DNA of 64,000 nucleotides from Rhipicephalus microplus (lineage: Eukaryota > Arthropoda > Arachnida > Ixodida > Ixodidae). The notes under the pieces are model-generated. The model was not told the origin of the DNA. It searched no databases and was given only the letters and a program-made list of their open reading frames with translations. Below, piece after piece: positions 23,160 through 36,000 of the stretch (the stretch's first letter is position 1; each line of letters opens with the position of its first letter). Made by a program: the position numbers and the translations under genes. Location of the stretch: positions 99,946,239 to 100,010,238 of the forward strand of contig NC_134705.1 in assembly GCF_043290135.1 (NCBI RefSeq). Direction: 5' to 3'.

Positions 23160-23523
23160 TTCTCGCCTATTGTGGGGGGCACACTGTATGTATATTTTTG
23201 CATAAAAAGAAAAACCACTAGATTTTCTAATTTACGGGGATTTGTGTTTAGCTCAAGGACCAACTGTGAGAAAATGAAACAAGTGTCATAACATGGGATT
23301 GAGACTTCGGAAATGGCTGCACAAATGTGTATGACAAAGATTGGAGCATCATGCCAAGCATCCAGACCAACGAAACTGTTCAAGTGGATAGGATATTGCA
23401 AGAGATAGAGGACTAACATTTAGTTGTCTGTAAGACAAAGTTCTCTTCTTGGCCTCACTAAATTTGCACAATTGCAGCATATATGCCAAGGTTTCACTAG
23501 GCTAGGTTCCAACAATGCTTCTT
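23160..23523. other. Intergenic DNA
   Basis: No gene or repeat recognised. Confidence 0.5.
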
Positions 23524-23524
23524 T

Positions 23525-23754
23525 TGATTGATGTGTAGGCTTTAGCTTCCCAAAACCGCCGTATGATTATGAGAGACAGAGGGCTCCGGAAATTTCGACC
23601 ACCTGGGTTTTTTTAACGTGCCCCCAAATCTGAGCACACGGGCCTGTAACATTTCCCTCTCCATGGGAAATGCAGCCACCGCAGCTTGGATTCGATCCCG
23701 CAACCTGCGGGTCAGCAGCCACATACATTAGCCACTAGACCACCACGGCGGCGC
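23525..23754 (-). mobile_element. Ruka-like SINE, full length, diverged
   Basis: Same head-to-body structure as the copy at 18820-19071, minus strand. The A box is degraded and the B box legible (GGTTGCGGGATCGAATCC). Confidence 0.82.
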
Positions 23755-24742
23755 AAATGCTTACCGACCAACTCAAATACTAAAAGACATCAAGTGGATG
23801 GGCTTTTTTGGACTGCTTCCGACAAAACAGGGATGATTTGTTTTAGAACACTGTTGCACAGGTGACAACGCTTCATAGTCTACATAATTGCAGAAACAAC
23901 ACAGTGGTGCCACCAATCCTTTTAAAAAAACCAAAACAAAGTTCAAGATTTTAGCTTGCTCCAGTTAGAAAGTGATGGCTACCTATGTACAAGACAAAAA
24001 GGGCATTTTAGTGTTTAATTTTATAAAATGTGGGCCACCCTTACACCTGGCATATACTGTCAGAAAATTCGTTATAAAGGTTTATTCTTAACACTAAATT
24101 TATTGTGCGACTATCTTTCATTTACTTTGTTATAAGGGATATTTCGTTATATCCAAATTTGTTATATCGAGGTTTGACTGTATATCTACTAAGTGCCATC
24201 AGTCATTGTTCTGTTAAACAATAACATACCTTTAAAAATGCCTTGTCATGTGTCAGGTCTTATACATAGAACCAAGGATAATACAGTAAAAAATTGCTAT
24301 TTGAACTTGGTTAGGTAAAAGCGCACAGCCCAGTGTATTTCTGTGGGGGAAAATCTCTCGACATTTTGAACACATTGGTATCTATAACAGCTAATTCAAC
24401 TGGGAGCCCCTTGTTTTGTTGCTCGCACAAATCTGTTCAGGGTGATCACAAGATTGTGCAATATCAAGCCAAACTAAATTCACTGGAGGTGGAAAACAAC
24501 CGAACAGCAGCAATTCTCAGAAGATGAGATTTAGGGTGCTGAACTGGAGCCTTTGGACAAGCTATTAATGATGGTCATGGAGTCACAATGGAAGAACTGC
24601 AAGCGAATGCAAATTATTGATTACTTCTCATTTTGATTGTGTCAACTCTGTCGTAAACAAACAGGTTTCGAAGCACAAATATTGACATACGTTTCAACAC
24701 TAAGGCTCACTGCTTGCGTGCATGTCAATGCTTGTTCTTGGC
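23755..24742. other. Intergenic DNA
   Basis: No gene seen. The stretch near 24065-24180 contains repeated TTCGTTATA motifs of a dispersed-repeat type. Confidence 0.45.
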
Positions 24743-25330
24743 GTATCATCAGCCTGATTACACCCACTGCAGGGCAAAGGCTTCTTCCATGATTGGCCAA
24801 TCAACTAGGTCCTGTACTTTCTGCTGCTACGTTATACCTACAAACATTGTAATCTTATTGGCCCATCTAACCTTCTGTTTTTATTTCGTGCGTCTTTCTT
24901 GTCTGTGGATTCTGAGTCAGTTACTCTTCAAGACCACCAGTTATCCTACCTGCGTACTACGCGCGAAGCCCCTGTCCATTTCTTCTTGATTTCAACTATG
25001 ATATTCTTAATGACAATTTGTTCCCTGACCCACTTTGCTCTCTACTTGTGTCTTAAGGTTACACCTATCACTTTCCTTTCCATCGCTCACTGCATTGTCC
25101 TCAATTTAAGCTGAACCCTCTTTGTAAGCCTCCAGGTTTTTGCTCGGTAGGTAAATACGAGCAAGATGCACCTGTTATATACCTTCCTCTTGAAGGTAAG
25201 TGACAGATTATCATTCATTACTTCAGAATGCTTGCAGAATGTGATCCACCCATCCTTATTCTTCTAGTTATTTTGCTCTCAAGGTACGGTTCTGCGATTA
25301 CTACCTCTGCAAGACATGTTTCGCTTAGTA
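24743..25330 (-). mobile_element. LINE 3' fragment (copy A)
   Basis: Closely parallels the LINE at 59613-61335. Both share the segment from CATCATCAGCCTGA through TACACC to a region rich in CTTCCTCTTGA, in the same orientation. The minus strand encodes a diverged C-terminal region of a non-LTR reverse transcriptase polyprotein with many stops. It begins at the element 3' end (24743) and is 5'-truncated at about 25330, the usual fate of LINE copies. An RTE-type affiliation is inferred. Confidence 0.65.
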
Positions 25331-28285
25331 AAGGGACGAGTCCTTGCACAGTTCCTTTTTTTTTAGAAATTTTGCAGTGTCCCTCCCAACGTGCATGCGG
25401 TATCAGTAACTTGTTTCAACACTACCATATCTGTACTTACCACTGCCTTGCAACACTCTTTACATTCACTGCAGTCTATACACAATGTGAAAAAAGCACT
25501 GCTAAATAGGCACTACTACAAGCCAATTTCTTACCTAGTTATTTCTGTAATTACCTAGTTATTTCTGTTTTTCTGTAAACTGAGCAATTTATAAAGCAAG
25601 CAAACATAATGTGTGTACCCTTTTTCGTACAGCTTGAACATACCGCCCACTATCACTGCTTTTCAATATGAGGCTTCCATTTGTACACCTGGTATATTGG
25701 CGGCGTATGGGGTTGTCACTATGGCAACTGTTGAGCTTCTTACGACTGGATGTGAGTAGCTTGGAAATAAATGGCCTCTCTTTCGTCCAGCTTTCTGTAG
25801 AATGTAAAAAAATAGATTCACGAGCTGGGTAAGGCAGAAATGAGTGAACCAAATATGTTCGAAAAACAAAGTGTCTTCACACATACCTTGCGATGATTTT
25901 GACCCATGAGCTGGGTTTCAGTGATGACACATTCTGCGCTGACTTGGGGCAGGTTCAAAGCGATGAGACTACCAAGCGTGCACTGATATGGAGGCTGTGG
26001 TTGCTTGGAAGCTACGGTTGGGTTGTAAGAAAAAAAACAGTCTGGTAGAAGCGTGAACGAAATTGTGACACATGACGAAATAGAATGTATATGGAAACAC
26101 TGCATATAAGAAAGCTAATGTGAACATAACATTGCTGTTTTTGTGAATTTGTTTTACAGATGACATAATGAATTTGTTTTAGTGACGTTTTTCAGAGGAC
26201 AAAGCTGGTAATTCCCCAACTGGATGGACTGTATGGCTCATGCAAACGAAATGAGCTTCATTGTAAACTTACAAAAATGTACAAATGCGTAGATGCACTA
26301 AAGTTTCACTTGGCTCTACTATGCATTGAATTTATGAGCATATATTGCAGTATACTCATTTTGAGCAGAAACAGGTAGAACTTATGCTGTGATCTTTGTG
26401 ACAAATTTTAGCAGTAAAGATATTTTAACCTATGTGGCAACGAAGTAAAGAATCTCAAACATTCAAAAGGTTTGCATTTTTTTAGCTAAGTTAAAAAGCC
26501 TCATGAAATGACAAATACTGTAGTGCATGCAAAAGAAAAAAAGGTCTTGTATAGATGAAAAGCAGCGCATTTTCCCTCTCCGGCGAACACGCCCACATTG
26601 TGTGTGATTATTCCGCCTTCGTAAGCAGTATCCAACCTATTTGCCTTCGTTGGATGTTGCCGCTGGAGGTTGCGCAGCAGGACGTCGGTGAAGCACAGCA
26701 GCCGACATGGTTCAGAGCCTTTACACACGTTCGCTTCGTCGTAGCAGCCCGCAAAGTCTGACACACAAGCTCGTATTGATATATCGAAGCGGAACTAAAA
26801 CGGAGCTCCGTAATGCCGATCGACAAAAAGTACAACGGCTTACCGCGGGAAAATTTGATCAAACTACCCGGCATAAACGCAATCGAGGATAATGATCTGC
26901 TGCTTTTTGAGCGTCAGGATAATCTCAATACATAAACTCAAACAGTCTCCGCTCTTGCATTAGTAGTAAAAGTAATACAAAAATATTTTAATCAGTTTTT
27001 TTATGAAAAATTGAAGTGGTGACTACTTTTCAACGGTTTTTTGATACATCTTGTCATAAAAATTTTAGCCGCGTTGAGCGCCTCTAACAAGGAAAATGCA
27101 CGCTAACTTACCCGACCAAAAAAAGAGGAGTTAGTAATTCCACTTCCCGCGCACATGACGAAAGTTGCCACGCTCATTTTTTTTTCGCGCTCTACGGCCT
27201 TCGCGGGAACTTGAGAGTTCCCGGGGCCTGGTCTTTCTAAGAGAATGAACCCGAGACCTCACAAAGCAGTGTGTAGTGTCTGTCATTGAAGCAACAAAGA
27301 AAATTCCTGGAAACCGGTTCAATGTCTTTTTTATAGTTCTGAGGAAAAAAAACACAATGCCACCGGAAGGTTTTTTTTTTTACTTCTAGTGCCAGCTGTT
27401 ATGAATTAAAAGAAAAACAGAAACTCGCAATATACGGACCCTGAGTTTGGAAGTTGTTGTATATCTTTGAGGCCACGTATTCAGCCCATACACTCATGCC
27501 TGCTATTGCCACCGATAGACTTGAGTATGGCACTCAAAAATGATTTGAAGAAATCCCGAGCACTTTCTGTCGAGGCATCTGAGAAGTAAGCTATGTCAAA
27601 TACAAGCATCAGCAAATGCTTTTCGGGTCACATAGAGCACGGCGAGGACTTATTATATCCGTCGCAGGCGGCAGCTATTTTGACAGTAGCAACGATGCTA
27701 GAGTGTACTAGAAGCGTTCAGTGGCGTGACCGCACCTCGCCGCCTGATCCTTTCCGCGTTGCCCGCAGCGGCGGCGCTGCAGTTGAACAGTACTGAAAGA
27801 GCCGCACGCCGCATGCAGGAACTGCTATTCGCTTCGGCTCCTCTGTCATGATTTTTTAATGCTGATTTCTTCGCACCTGCCCATTATTCATGTCTAGCAC
27901 ATGATACCATAGCCGTTGAAGTACGACACGCCCAACTACTGAATTTGAGCTCCATAAAAGCCCTTGTGAGATTTCAAAAATAGTTCAGAAAGGGTTTGTG
28001 TTCAACTGATTTATTCTCTCTCAACTCTCTTTTAACTCTTTCTTCGTTGGTTAGGTGTCTACAATATTTAGAATAACTGAGCCAATTTTCTGGAAGTTAG
28101 CTGTGCTCAGAAAGCTGTGAGATTAAAAAGCAAATGCCGTGTCACACGCACGCAAAACCAGAAAGACTGGCTGTGCACAGCAACCCTGTGCACAGCCGGG
28201 AGGCCCCCACTACACGCGTAATTTAGAAGCGGGCAAGGAATTCGCATTGCACCCGCTTGCACAGCCTACCGCAATACGGGGCACC
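25331..28285. other. Intergenic DNA without confident gene
   Basis: Short frames only. At 26555-26892 several frames on both strands are open together in a GC-richer island, which could be an unrecognised exon or promoter. Nothing supports a specific call. Confidence 0.4.
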
Positions 28286-28288
28286 CCT

Positions 28289-28460
28289 ATTTTTACGACG
28301 AAATGTTGACAGGGCGCGGAGTAGTTAAAGGCCTAGAACTTCCTAAAATGCCCCCTTACCAGCCTCTGCCACCATATACGTGGCCCCCGTCCTTCTACGA
28401 CCAATTGTTTACGGGACCCCGAGTAGTTAAAGGCTTAGGACTTCCTGAAAAGCTCTTTTT
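28289..28460. repeat. Diverged direct repeat, about 103-bp period
   Basis: The block around GTAGTTAAAGGCCTAGAACT (near 28321) recurs as GTAGTTAAAGGCTTAGGACT (near 28424), with flanking TTTTACGACG / TTCTACGACC also repeated. Confidence 0.55.
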
Positions 28461-28676
28461 TGCCCCACACCGAACCGCCAGTGCCAGGAGGGGCCGTCTG
28501 ATCGGGAGGAATGCGCTAGTGAACGGAAACATACACAGACCGCTGACATCAGAAAGGTGAAGGGGAGAGGGGGGAGAGAGATGAGGGGGGAAATGGAAGG
28601 AAGAGTGGAAGGGGGGCACCCGAGGGGCGTCCACCGTATATTATTTTTCTCTTTTTTCTTTTTTTCTTTCCTTTTT

Positions 28677-28756
28677 CGGCTGGTGGACCAGCCATCTTCG
28701 GAGGATGTAAGTGAAATTTTACTTACATCCTCCGAAGAAGGCTGGTCCACCAGCCG
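28677..28756. repeat. 36-bp inverted repeat with 8-base loop
   Basis: Arms 28677-28712 and 28721-28756 match at 35 of 36 positions around the loop GAAATTTT. A pyrimidine-rich tract (28640-28676) precedes it. Confidence 0.88.
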
Positions 28757-28869
28757 AAACTGTTAGGATTAAATAAATATTTTATTGTTTTGTTTCCTAT
28801 ACTGCACTCTTCTCGAAGTTTATAACTTTTATTACGGTAGCCGGAAGAAGCTCTGATCATCTTTTTCAT

Positions 28870-29163
<294 letters not shown>

Positions 29164-29199
29164 TATGCAACGCTACGGCCACTCAACCACCATGCCTGG

Positions 29200-29224
<25 letters not shown>

Positions 29225-29239
<15 letters not shown>

Positions 29240-30160
29240 AAAGTCTTCCTGGATTCCGGTCGAGTTAAAAGTCACCAGAAGAAGCGAATGAGCAAACGAA
29301 AAACGATGCTTTATTGCCAACGTTACGGCCGGGGACCGGCCTTCGTCAGGGATTACGTGCATATTACAATAACACGCACTTCTTAAGGACATAGCATGGG
29401 GGCCCCCAATTGTGAATAATCACTCTCAGCAATATTGACATACATGTTAACAAAAAGATATTCAGACATGCGCAGCATTTTGTTGATAGCGGAGCATCAG
29501 TGCGCTATACAGAATATGGTAGGGCAAGGTGACTTGAAAACATAGATACAAATAATATGATGGACACTTGTGATATCGCAACATTTGTGAATGAACAAAA
29601 AAAGGCAATGACATGGTAAGTTACGTTCGTTGTCAATGAAATATACATGAGCATAATATCACCATTTATGTCACAAATGTGGTAACAGAGTGTGCATGTG
29701 TCACCAATGACACCGCGACGTAATCACGGCAGTGAACAAACGTGTATGCGGGCTACGGCGGTTGATTTATCTGTTTTGCCGGTAAAAACGTAAGTCTCCC
29801 TGGGTTCTCATTTATTCCAGACGCTATGGCGTTAAATTTAAGAATAAGAAAAGATTCACGGACTTCCCTTTCGTGGTGCGATTTAAAACCAGATTCGAGT
29901 ATTGTGGCAGTTATGTTGTCGAAAGAGTGGCCTGGGGTAGCGAGGTGTTTGGACAGGAGAAGGCTAGGCAGGCACCTGACGTGTGACCTGTGATTATTGA
30001 AGCGCAACCGGAAAGCTGTCTCCGTTGGCTTATCTGAACGTTGGCTGTTCATGAAATTTGCGGGAATAGCCGGCATGATCGTGATACGTTTTATAACGTT
30101 CTGACAGGAGACACTACAGTGGGAACCTGGGAGCTGTGCGAATTTGGGTTGGATTCATAA
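29225..30160 (-). mobile_element. Penelope-like retroelement relic (C)
   Basis: The minus-strand frame at 30076-29753 contains LRFNNHRSHVRCLP, LSKHLATPGHSFDN, and RESFLILKFNAIASGINE. I read this as the C-terminal GIY-YIG-type region of a Penelope-like polyprotein. The hairpin CTGACGA...GTAAC lies downstream at 29349-29322. A (TA)n tract (29201-29237) abuts the 3' end. The reverse transcriptase is missing. Confidence 0.55.
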
Positions 30161-30332
30161 CTACGCATATTTTTGCTGCGCATTATACACAGGTTCTCTG
30201 TGGAACAGACTCTTACAGCAGAGAAATTTCGATGTGTATGCATCGTCAGTCTTGGAATACTCTTCTTTATTTATAAAAACGTTTCTTTTCACAATAAAAG
30301 CATAATTGAGGATAGTATTGCATTTAAAACAT

Positions 30333-30571
30333 GGCCCCGCTGCGGTGGTCTTGTGGCTAAGGTACTCGGCTGCTGACTCGCAGGTCGCGGTAACGAATCC
30401 CAGCTGCGGTGGCTGCATTTCCATGAAGGCGGAAGTGTTGCAGGCCCGTGGGCTCAGATTCAGAGGCAGGTTAAAGAACACCAGATGGTCGAAATTTCCG
30501 GAGACCTCCAATACGGCGTCTCTCATATTCACATGGTGGTTTTGGGACGTTAAACCCAACATATCATATCA
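30333..30571 (+). mobile_element. Ruka-like SINE, full length
   Basis: Plus strand. The head GCTGCGGTGGTCTTGTGGC and its B-box region, the body through GGTCGAAATTTCCGGAG, and the end TTTTGGGACGTTAAACCC match the other copies. Confidence 0.85.
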
Positions 30572-30579
30572 TGTAAAGC

Positions 30580-32539
30580 GTGGTCGGTGCTCGTGGCTAT
30601 TGCTCGACACTATATACAGCACTAAAATGTCACACTACTTTTTGTTTTCGTTCTATGAGACCGGATCGATCATAGTGATACTTGGCACCGAGACTTCACT
30701 AAACCCATGCATGGTGGATGCCGTTACCAACTCAGATGGTCGGAGTACACATTTGCGAAGATATTACACGCCGACCAACAGGTATAATACTTACGCCTCA
30801 TAAGCACTGTTGGTATAACATTGTTTTGCTTCACGTAGTTTTGAAAGCAGGAGCCTTCTAGGAAAATTTAAAAAGGTGAATAAAAAGCCCATAAAGTACG
30901 ACGCTATGAAGGTCACACTGGAGAAGCCTGTATCACGCAGTGAGTACTTTCGAAAATCGCTGACTGGGCGTCTTAATTCCGCATATTTAGAAGTGTGAGG
31001 CATGACGATGACAACAGAGGAAGAGAGACTCACAAACACACATACGCAGCGCCGCTGAGAACAATGGTAATTACGTAAGAATCTCTGTAAACAGGGTGCC
31101 TCTGCTATCTTCAGCCACAGTTTAAAAATAGGCAAACACACTATACAACGATGCTATCACACGTGTGTTGCAGAATATTGCGCAGAGTTACAATGTTTTT
31201 TTGTGTGCTGTTTAAATGTTTGATTAGGCAAGATCAAGCAATTGACATTTGCATCAATAAAGCTCGACGAAAATTCTATAGGCAAACTGTAGATAAGTTG
31301 ACAGTGCACCCAGTTGATTGTCTGCAACTTTTAATGTGATGTTTTCAAAGATGCCCGCCAAATCATTGGGATGCGAAGCAAGTCAGTAGCATATTGCGAG
31401 CTTACCGTCCAGGCCTTCACGTGTCGCTGCCGTTGATAAGATGACAGCGCACCTGCAACGGCAGGAAGCGAAACGCCATTTAAACATTTTTTCGACAATT
31501 TACTTTCTTAGGCTTGGAGACGGTACGCAAATAAAGCTGTTTATAATGTAATTTTAAGAATTTACAAGCATGAATAGTGAGGACGCATAGAAGATTGGAA
31601 AGTGATTCATGGCATCGCAAAACCGAAAACAAACAGTCAGGCCGCAACGCTCGTTAAAGACACGCGGATATGTTATATTAATTACAGAAAGTTTGCCGAA
31701 TACTTTCAACGAGGTGTTACAATATCCTGAGCAACAGAACTTCAGGAACGTTAGCGGTAAACGTTTACTTACTTGAGCGAAGGTTTCGTGGAGTGTGACG
31801 AATATATCAGCCAGCGCTGGACAGCTTCTGTGTTCCGGGCACCTGCGTTGGTGCTATGTGTAGTACGTTCTTTGTTTGCACGTTAATGCTCATACATGCT
31901 TGTTGTGCACTGCTATACATGCTGAAGCGTTACTCACGGGGCCTTTATTTCACGTAAACATCGATCGACTCGCAATGAAACAGTTTATTGCTTCAAGTTT
32001 GTGTGATCAACGTTGTCGCTTCGCTCGGCATGTGTGCGACATCACTCATTTACTAAAGTGAGTATGCAAGATACTTGTAAGCTTCTGGTAAGTAGTGTAC
32101 TGCATTGTACTATATGAAAACGAGAAAATTGAGAGTGGGCGCTGCTTAACAAGCGGGTGTCAGCCATGACGCGAAAGCAGGTGACGATGGTGTCTTCAGC
32201 TATGTGGAAGGCCAGCCGCTATGTCGAAACGCTCCGGTGCTTTTGAAACCCATTTCGTTTTATACACAGGTATGAATTTTAAACAATATTATATTTTTAA
32301 TATTTGTTAAAGAAAGCTAGTTGAGTGTAGAAGGTAATAAAAACTTTTTCAGTTAGAGGTGATTAGTCATTCCCTATTTTTTTAGAACTGCCGACAGAAT
32401 CCAGACGGCACTATCATCATGTCCGATTTTCGTCCCCAGCGGCTCTATGAGCATGTCGCTTCCTTCGTGAAGCATCAGCGTTGCATACGGGTGGTGACAG
32501 AGGTTGACTGGCGTTGATGCGGCTGCTGCGGTGGCCACT
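30580..32539. other. Intergenic DNA
   Basis: No gene recognised; several short open frames without protein-like features. Confidence 0.45.
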
Positions 32540-32806
32540 GGAAGATTTGTTTGAAGTGATGGCTAGCGTAGAGCTCGTAGGTGAGATGTACAGACATGTT
32601 TCAACGTGTACGGTAGGCGCGCGTTTGGCTTATTGCGCGTAAACCGGTGAGCTGGTGGTGTAGTGAGTGGCGGTGGTGGCAAGTGTCGCGGGCGAACGGA
32701 CGAACTGGCAGCCGCGGCGAGAGCGCAGAGCAGGTGAGAAAGCGAGAGAGTGCCGTCAGCGCGCACTGCGAGGGGAGCGTGACGTCATCGTGCAGCAGCG
32801 CGTGAC
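32540..32806. promoter_or_regulatory. CpG-rich flank of the Harbinger insertion, CRE motif
   Basis: A GC- and CpG-rich stretch ending at the transposon boundary. A perfect CRE (TGACGTCA) lies at 32780-32787, and a donor-like CAG|GTGAGA near 32730. This resembles a promoter or first-exon region of a host gene. CpG-rich sequence resumes on the other side of the element at 54105. Confidence 0.4.
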
Positions 32807-32809
32807 TTA
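32807..32809 (+). repeat. TTA target-site duplication, left
   Basis: TTA directly before the left terminal repeat, repeated directly after the right end at 54102-54104. PIF/Harbinger elements duplicate a 3-bp TWA target. Confidence 0.7.
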
Positions 32810-32830
32810 AGGCACGAACACACTGGCGGC
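32810..32830 (+). repeat. Left terminal inverted repeat
   Basis: Pairs with 54082-54101. Subterminal sequence is dense in GCGCGCCG motifs. Confidence 0.72.
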
Positions 32831-33084
32831 GCCGCGCTCTGCCGCGCGCCGCGCGCCGCTCGCGAGGCGCCGCTTTTCTCTCGTTCTCCCGCCGAGCGTC
32901 GAGGAATTTCTGCCGCCGACTCAATCGCTCCTTGCGCTATTTCTGCCGCCACCGCCCAAGCAAAGCGCCAATCAGCGACGTGCGTGGTAGTCGCCATAGC
33001 AACGCACGGAGCTTCTTTTCTTTTTTTTTCCCGGCTGTCATTTTTTCGCGCCGTCGTTTTCTGAAGCACGCTGACAACGGCACC

Positions 33085-36000
33085 ATGGACACCGAACGCT
33101 TTTTAGGGGAGATCAGACTGTACCCCTTTTTATACGACAAAATGATGCCCGATTATAAAGATAAGCAAGCAAAAATGAACAGTTATGATATTATAGGATC
33201 TATGTTTGGATTGACAGGTAAGTGGCGATTGCGTGGCTCATTGCATGTTGAGCGCGAATGAATTGTATGTTTTATTCACTAGCTTGTGCAGGAACACAGG
33301 CCATGATGAAATTTAAAAATATTAGGGACCGGTGGATGAAGCTCGTGTCGGGAGTTGAGGCGAACACTCGGAGCAGTGCGCCAGGCAATCATGGAAAAAT
33401 TAAGTGGCCCCTGTTCGCAATTATTGATGGCATGCTGAGGCAGACACCTCACTATGCGGAAAAGTAAGTGATCAATGACGTGCCGTTTCATATTGCAGCG
33501 CACGCAGGATACCTGTTTCATGCCTGCCGACTATCTAGATTTTGCTGCCAATTCTGATGCAGCAAATGCTCATTTTCAGGCCTGTAACCCACATGCCACA
33601 GGCATCTGAAGATTGGTAAATATAAACTTCATCCACTCTTTCTTGTTATCATGAATACATATCCCATTCTTGCATAATAAGACAGTCTTTACATTTATGT
33701 GTCTGCAAGAGACATTTTGGGTTGTGTGCATGGGTGTAAGCTTACATGCTACTCTAGCAGCAGCAGGCCAAGCAACATTGCAACACTTCATTCTCTACTT
33801 TGCAGCAGTCAAGACGCTGCACAAATGGCACAAGGCATTTTAAACGGAATGTAAGTGCCTTAAGTTGTTTTCTTGGTGGGCCAAGTTTTGTCTCCAGGCT
33901 TATGTTGCTATAAATATGCTAACTTTTGGCTCTGAACATGCAGCTATGCCAGTGCCAATGAGGGTGAAGAATCCTTCTGTTATGCTTCTCCGTGAGTTGC
34001 TTTTTATATTTTTCAGTGTTCAAAAGCAGTTCTCTACTAATCCAAGCACATTGAAATAGAACTGCTTTCTCTGTCTAATAACCTGTGTGCTGTTGGCACA
34101 GCTCACAAGTAAAGTTTTTGAGCTGCTAACCTAAACGCAGGATAGCTTTTATTGAACTTGTCTGAAGTTTTAAGGAACAATAATTGTTCAACAGGTGAAT
34201 GTGAACAACTACGTAGTGCCGGCTGTCTTCTTGAGTAGACTGCGATATTTGGACATCACTGTGACATTTCATAAATTTCAAAGAATGACGTGAAGAAATC
34301 TGGAATATTTATTTGTAAAAACAGTATCTGCATTCTCCCACACTGTATGCCAAAAAATAACAAGCAACACGCACAGATGCTTTTTCACTAGTGGTACACA
34401 CTGATTCTTTTACTTCTTTTTTATTAGAGAGATGTGCCTTGAAGAAAAATGCCCTGAAGGGTAAGCCACATTTCAAAAGTTTTATCTGTTTTTATATATC
34501 CAATCAAAACAAGCATTCAAAAATCTGCCTGTGACAGTTGTACCTCTAACATAGTTTGCCAACGGCACAGCAAGCAAATCGTGGCTGTCTTTTGCTCATA
34601 ATTGTGAATCCTTGCTGTTTTAAGTGCTATATTTGGTCCACATGCTGAGAGGAGCATTGAGTAGTTTATAACCATGTTCTTTTACGTCAAATAGATGCGC
34701 TAGAACTCTTTTATAGGGACTGCCAAGGAAGCCTTTTGGTACCTGTTTTCTTTAGTGTAACTGAAAGCCTACCAATCAGTATCTAGTCGTGGAATGGTAA
34801 CATGGAAAACAATGTGCCGCGTTTATCAGAATCTCTCATTCAGTGGTAACGGGGAGCTGTATGCAAAATGCATGCTGGAAGCAGTAGAACGTGAATGCAA
34901 TTATGAAATTCGAGTTTGTGCTGTGCAGTTGCCTGCATATCTATACACCTTTGCCGCATACACTATAACTGACGTGTTCCACTAGTATGCGCAAACACCG
35001 ACTTTTTACAGTGTTAACTCCTTTTACCTTGTAAGCAGCTCAGAATATAGTGGGAAGAAATAATAACAACACACTGTAATCTTGGACAGTAATTGTGGTG
35101 CACATAAGAGTGTCAGCCTACATGCAGCTAAGCGAATGTTCAAAGCCACAGTGTAGCGTGACTAGGCTGTGTGACGTACCATGTTTTTTGTAACATATAA
35201 ATGCAAGTGATACATCTACTTTTTCTTAATTCATGAAAATGATGCTTGAATATGTCACTGTATGAGTTGCGGTATGTTGATTTTCATGAATATCTAATCA
35301 CATGGGTTAGATAAGTGTCTGTTTCTTGTTTCTTTTATACACTGCAAATTTAGCAATGTTTGTTTCTTTTTTCTAATAATTACATTTTCATGTTGTACTA
35401 GTTCATGTTTGACTTCATGCAGTATGCGAGATGTCACTGACGTATCATTATTACGGTTCTTACAGGCCTTCGCAGGCTACGACAATAAACAACTGCTCGG
35501 CTGTGCTACCAACCACGCCTTCAATGTAAGAATGCCTATGTGGACTTTGAATATTAAATCTGCTAGGCTTTGTTCAAGCTTGAGGTATCATGCTTGAGCA
35601 AGTACAAATTTGTGATGTCAGAAGAGATAGATAACATACAAGAAAAATGATGACAATACACTGGCAGCACACATTTTAATTCTTTTTTAGGGGCGAAGCT
35701 CCTGAGGGCGTAGGCTGTGCGTCCCCTGTAGCCTGTATGTAGCCACCTCTAGTTTAGTTCTTGCAGTGTTCACTAGATGGCGGTACCGTCCCCTGTATGT
35801 AGCCACCTCTAGTTTAGTTCTTGCAGTGTTCACTAGATGGCGGTACCGTCTCCTGTATGTAGCCACCTCTCGTTTAGTTCTTGTAGTGTTTACTAGATGG
35901 TGGTACTTGTAGCTGATGATGAAAAGATGCAAGATGTTATAAACTAGAAAGCGGTACTTGTAGTTGATGAAAGACGCGAAATCTTATAAAATAGGAATGA

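Noticed and set aside
35687..35932. 81-codon minus frame with 20-residue repeats
   Set aside because: Produced by a 60-bp tandem repeat inside a MITE; no independent support.
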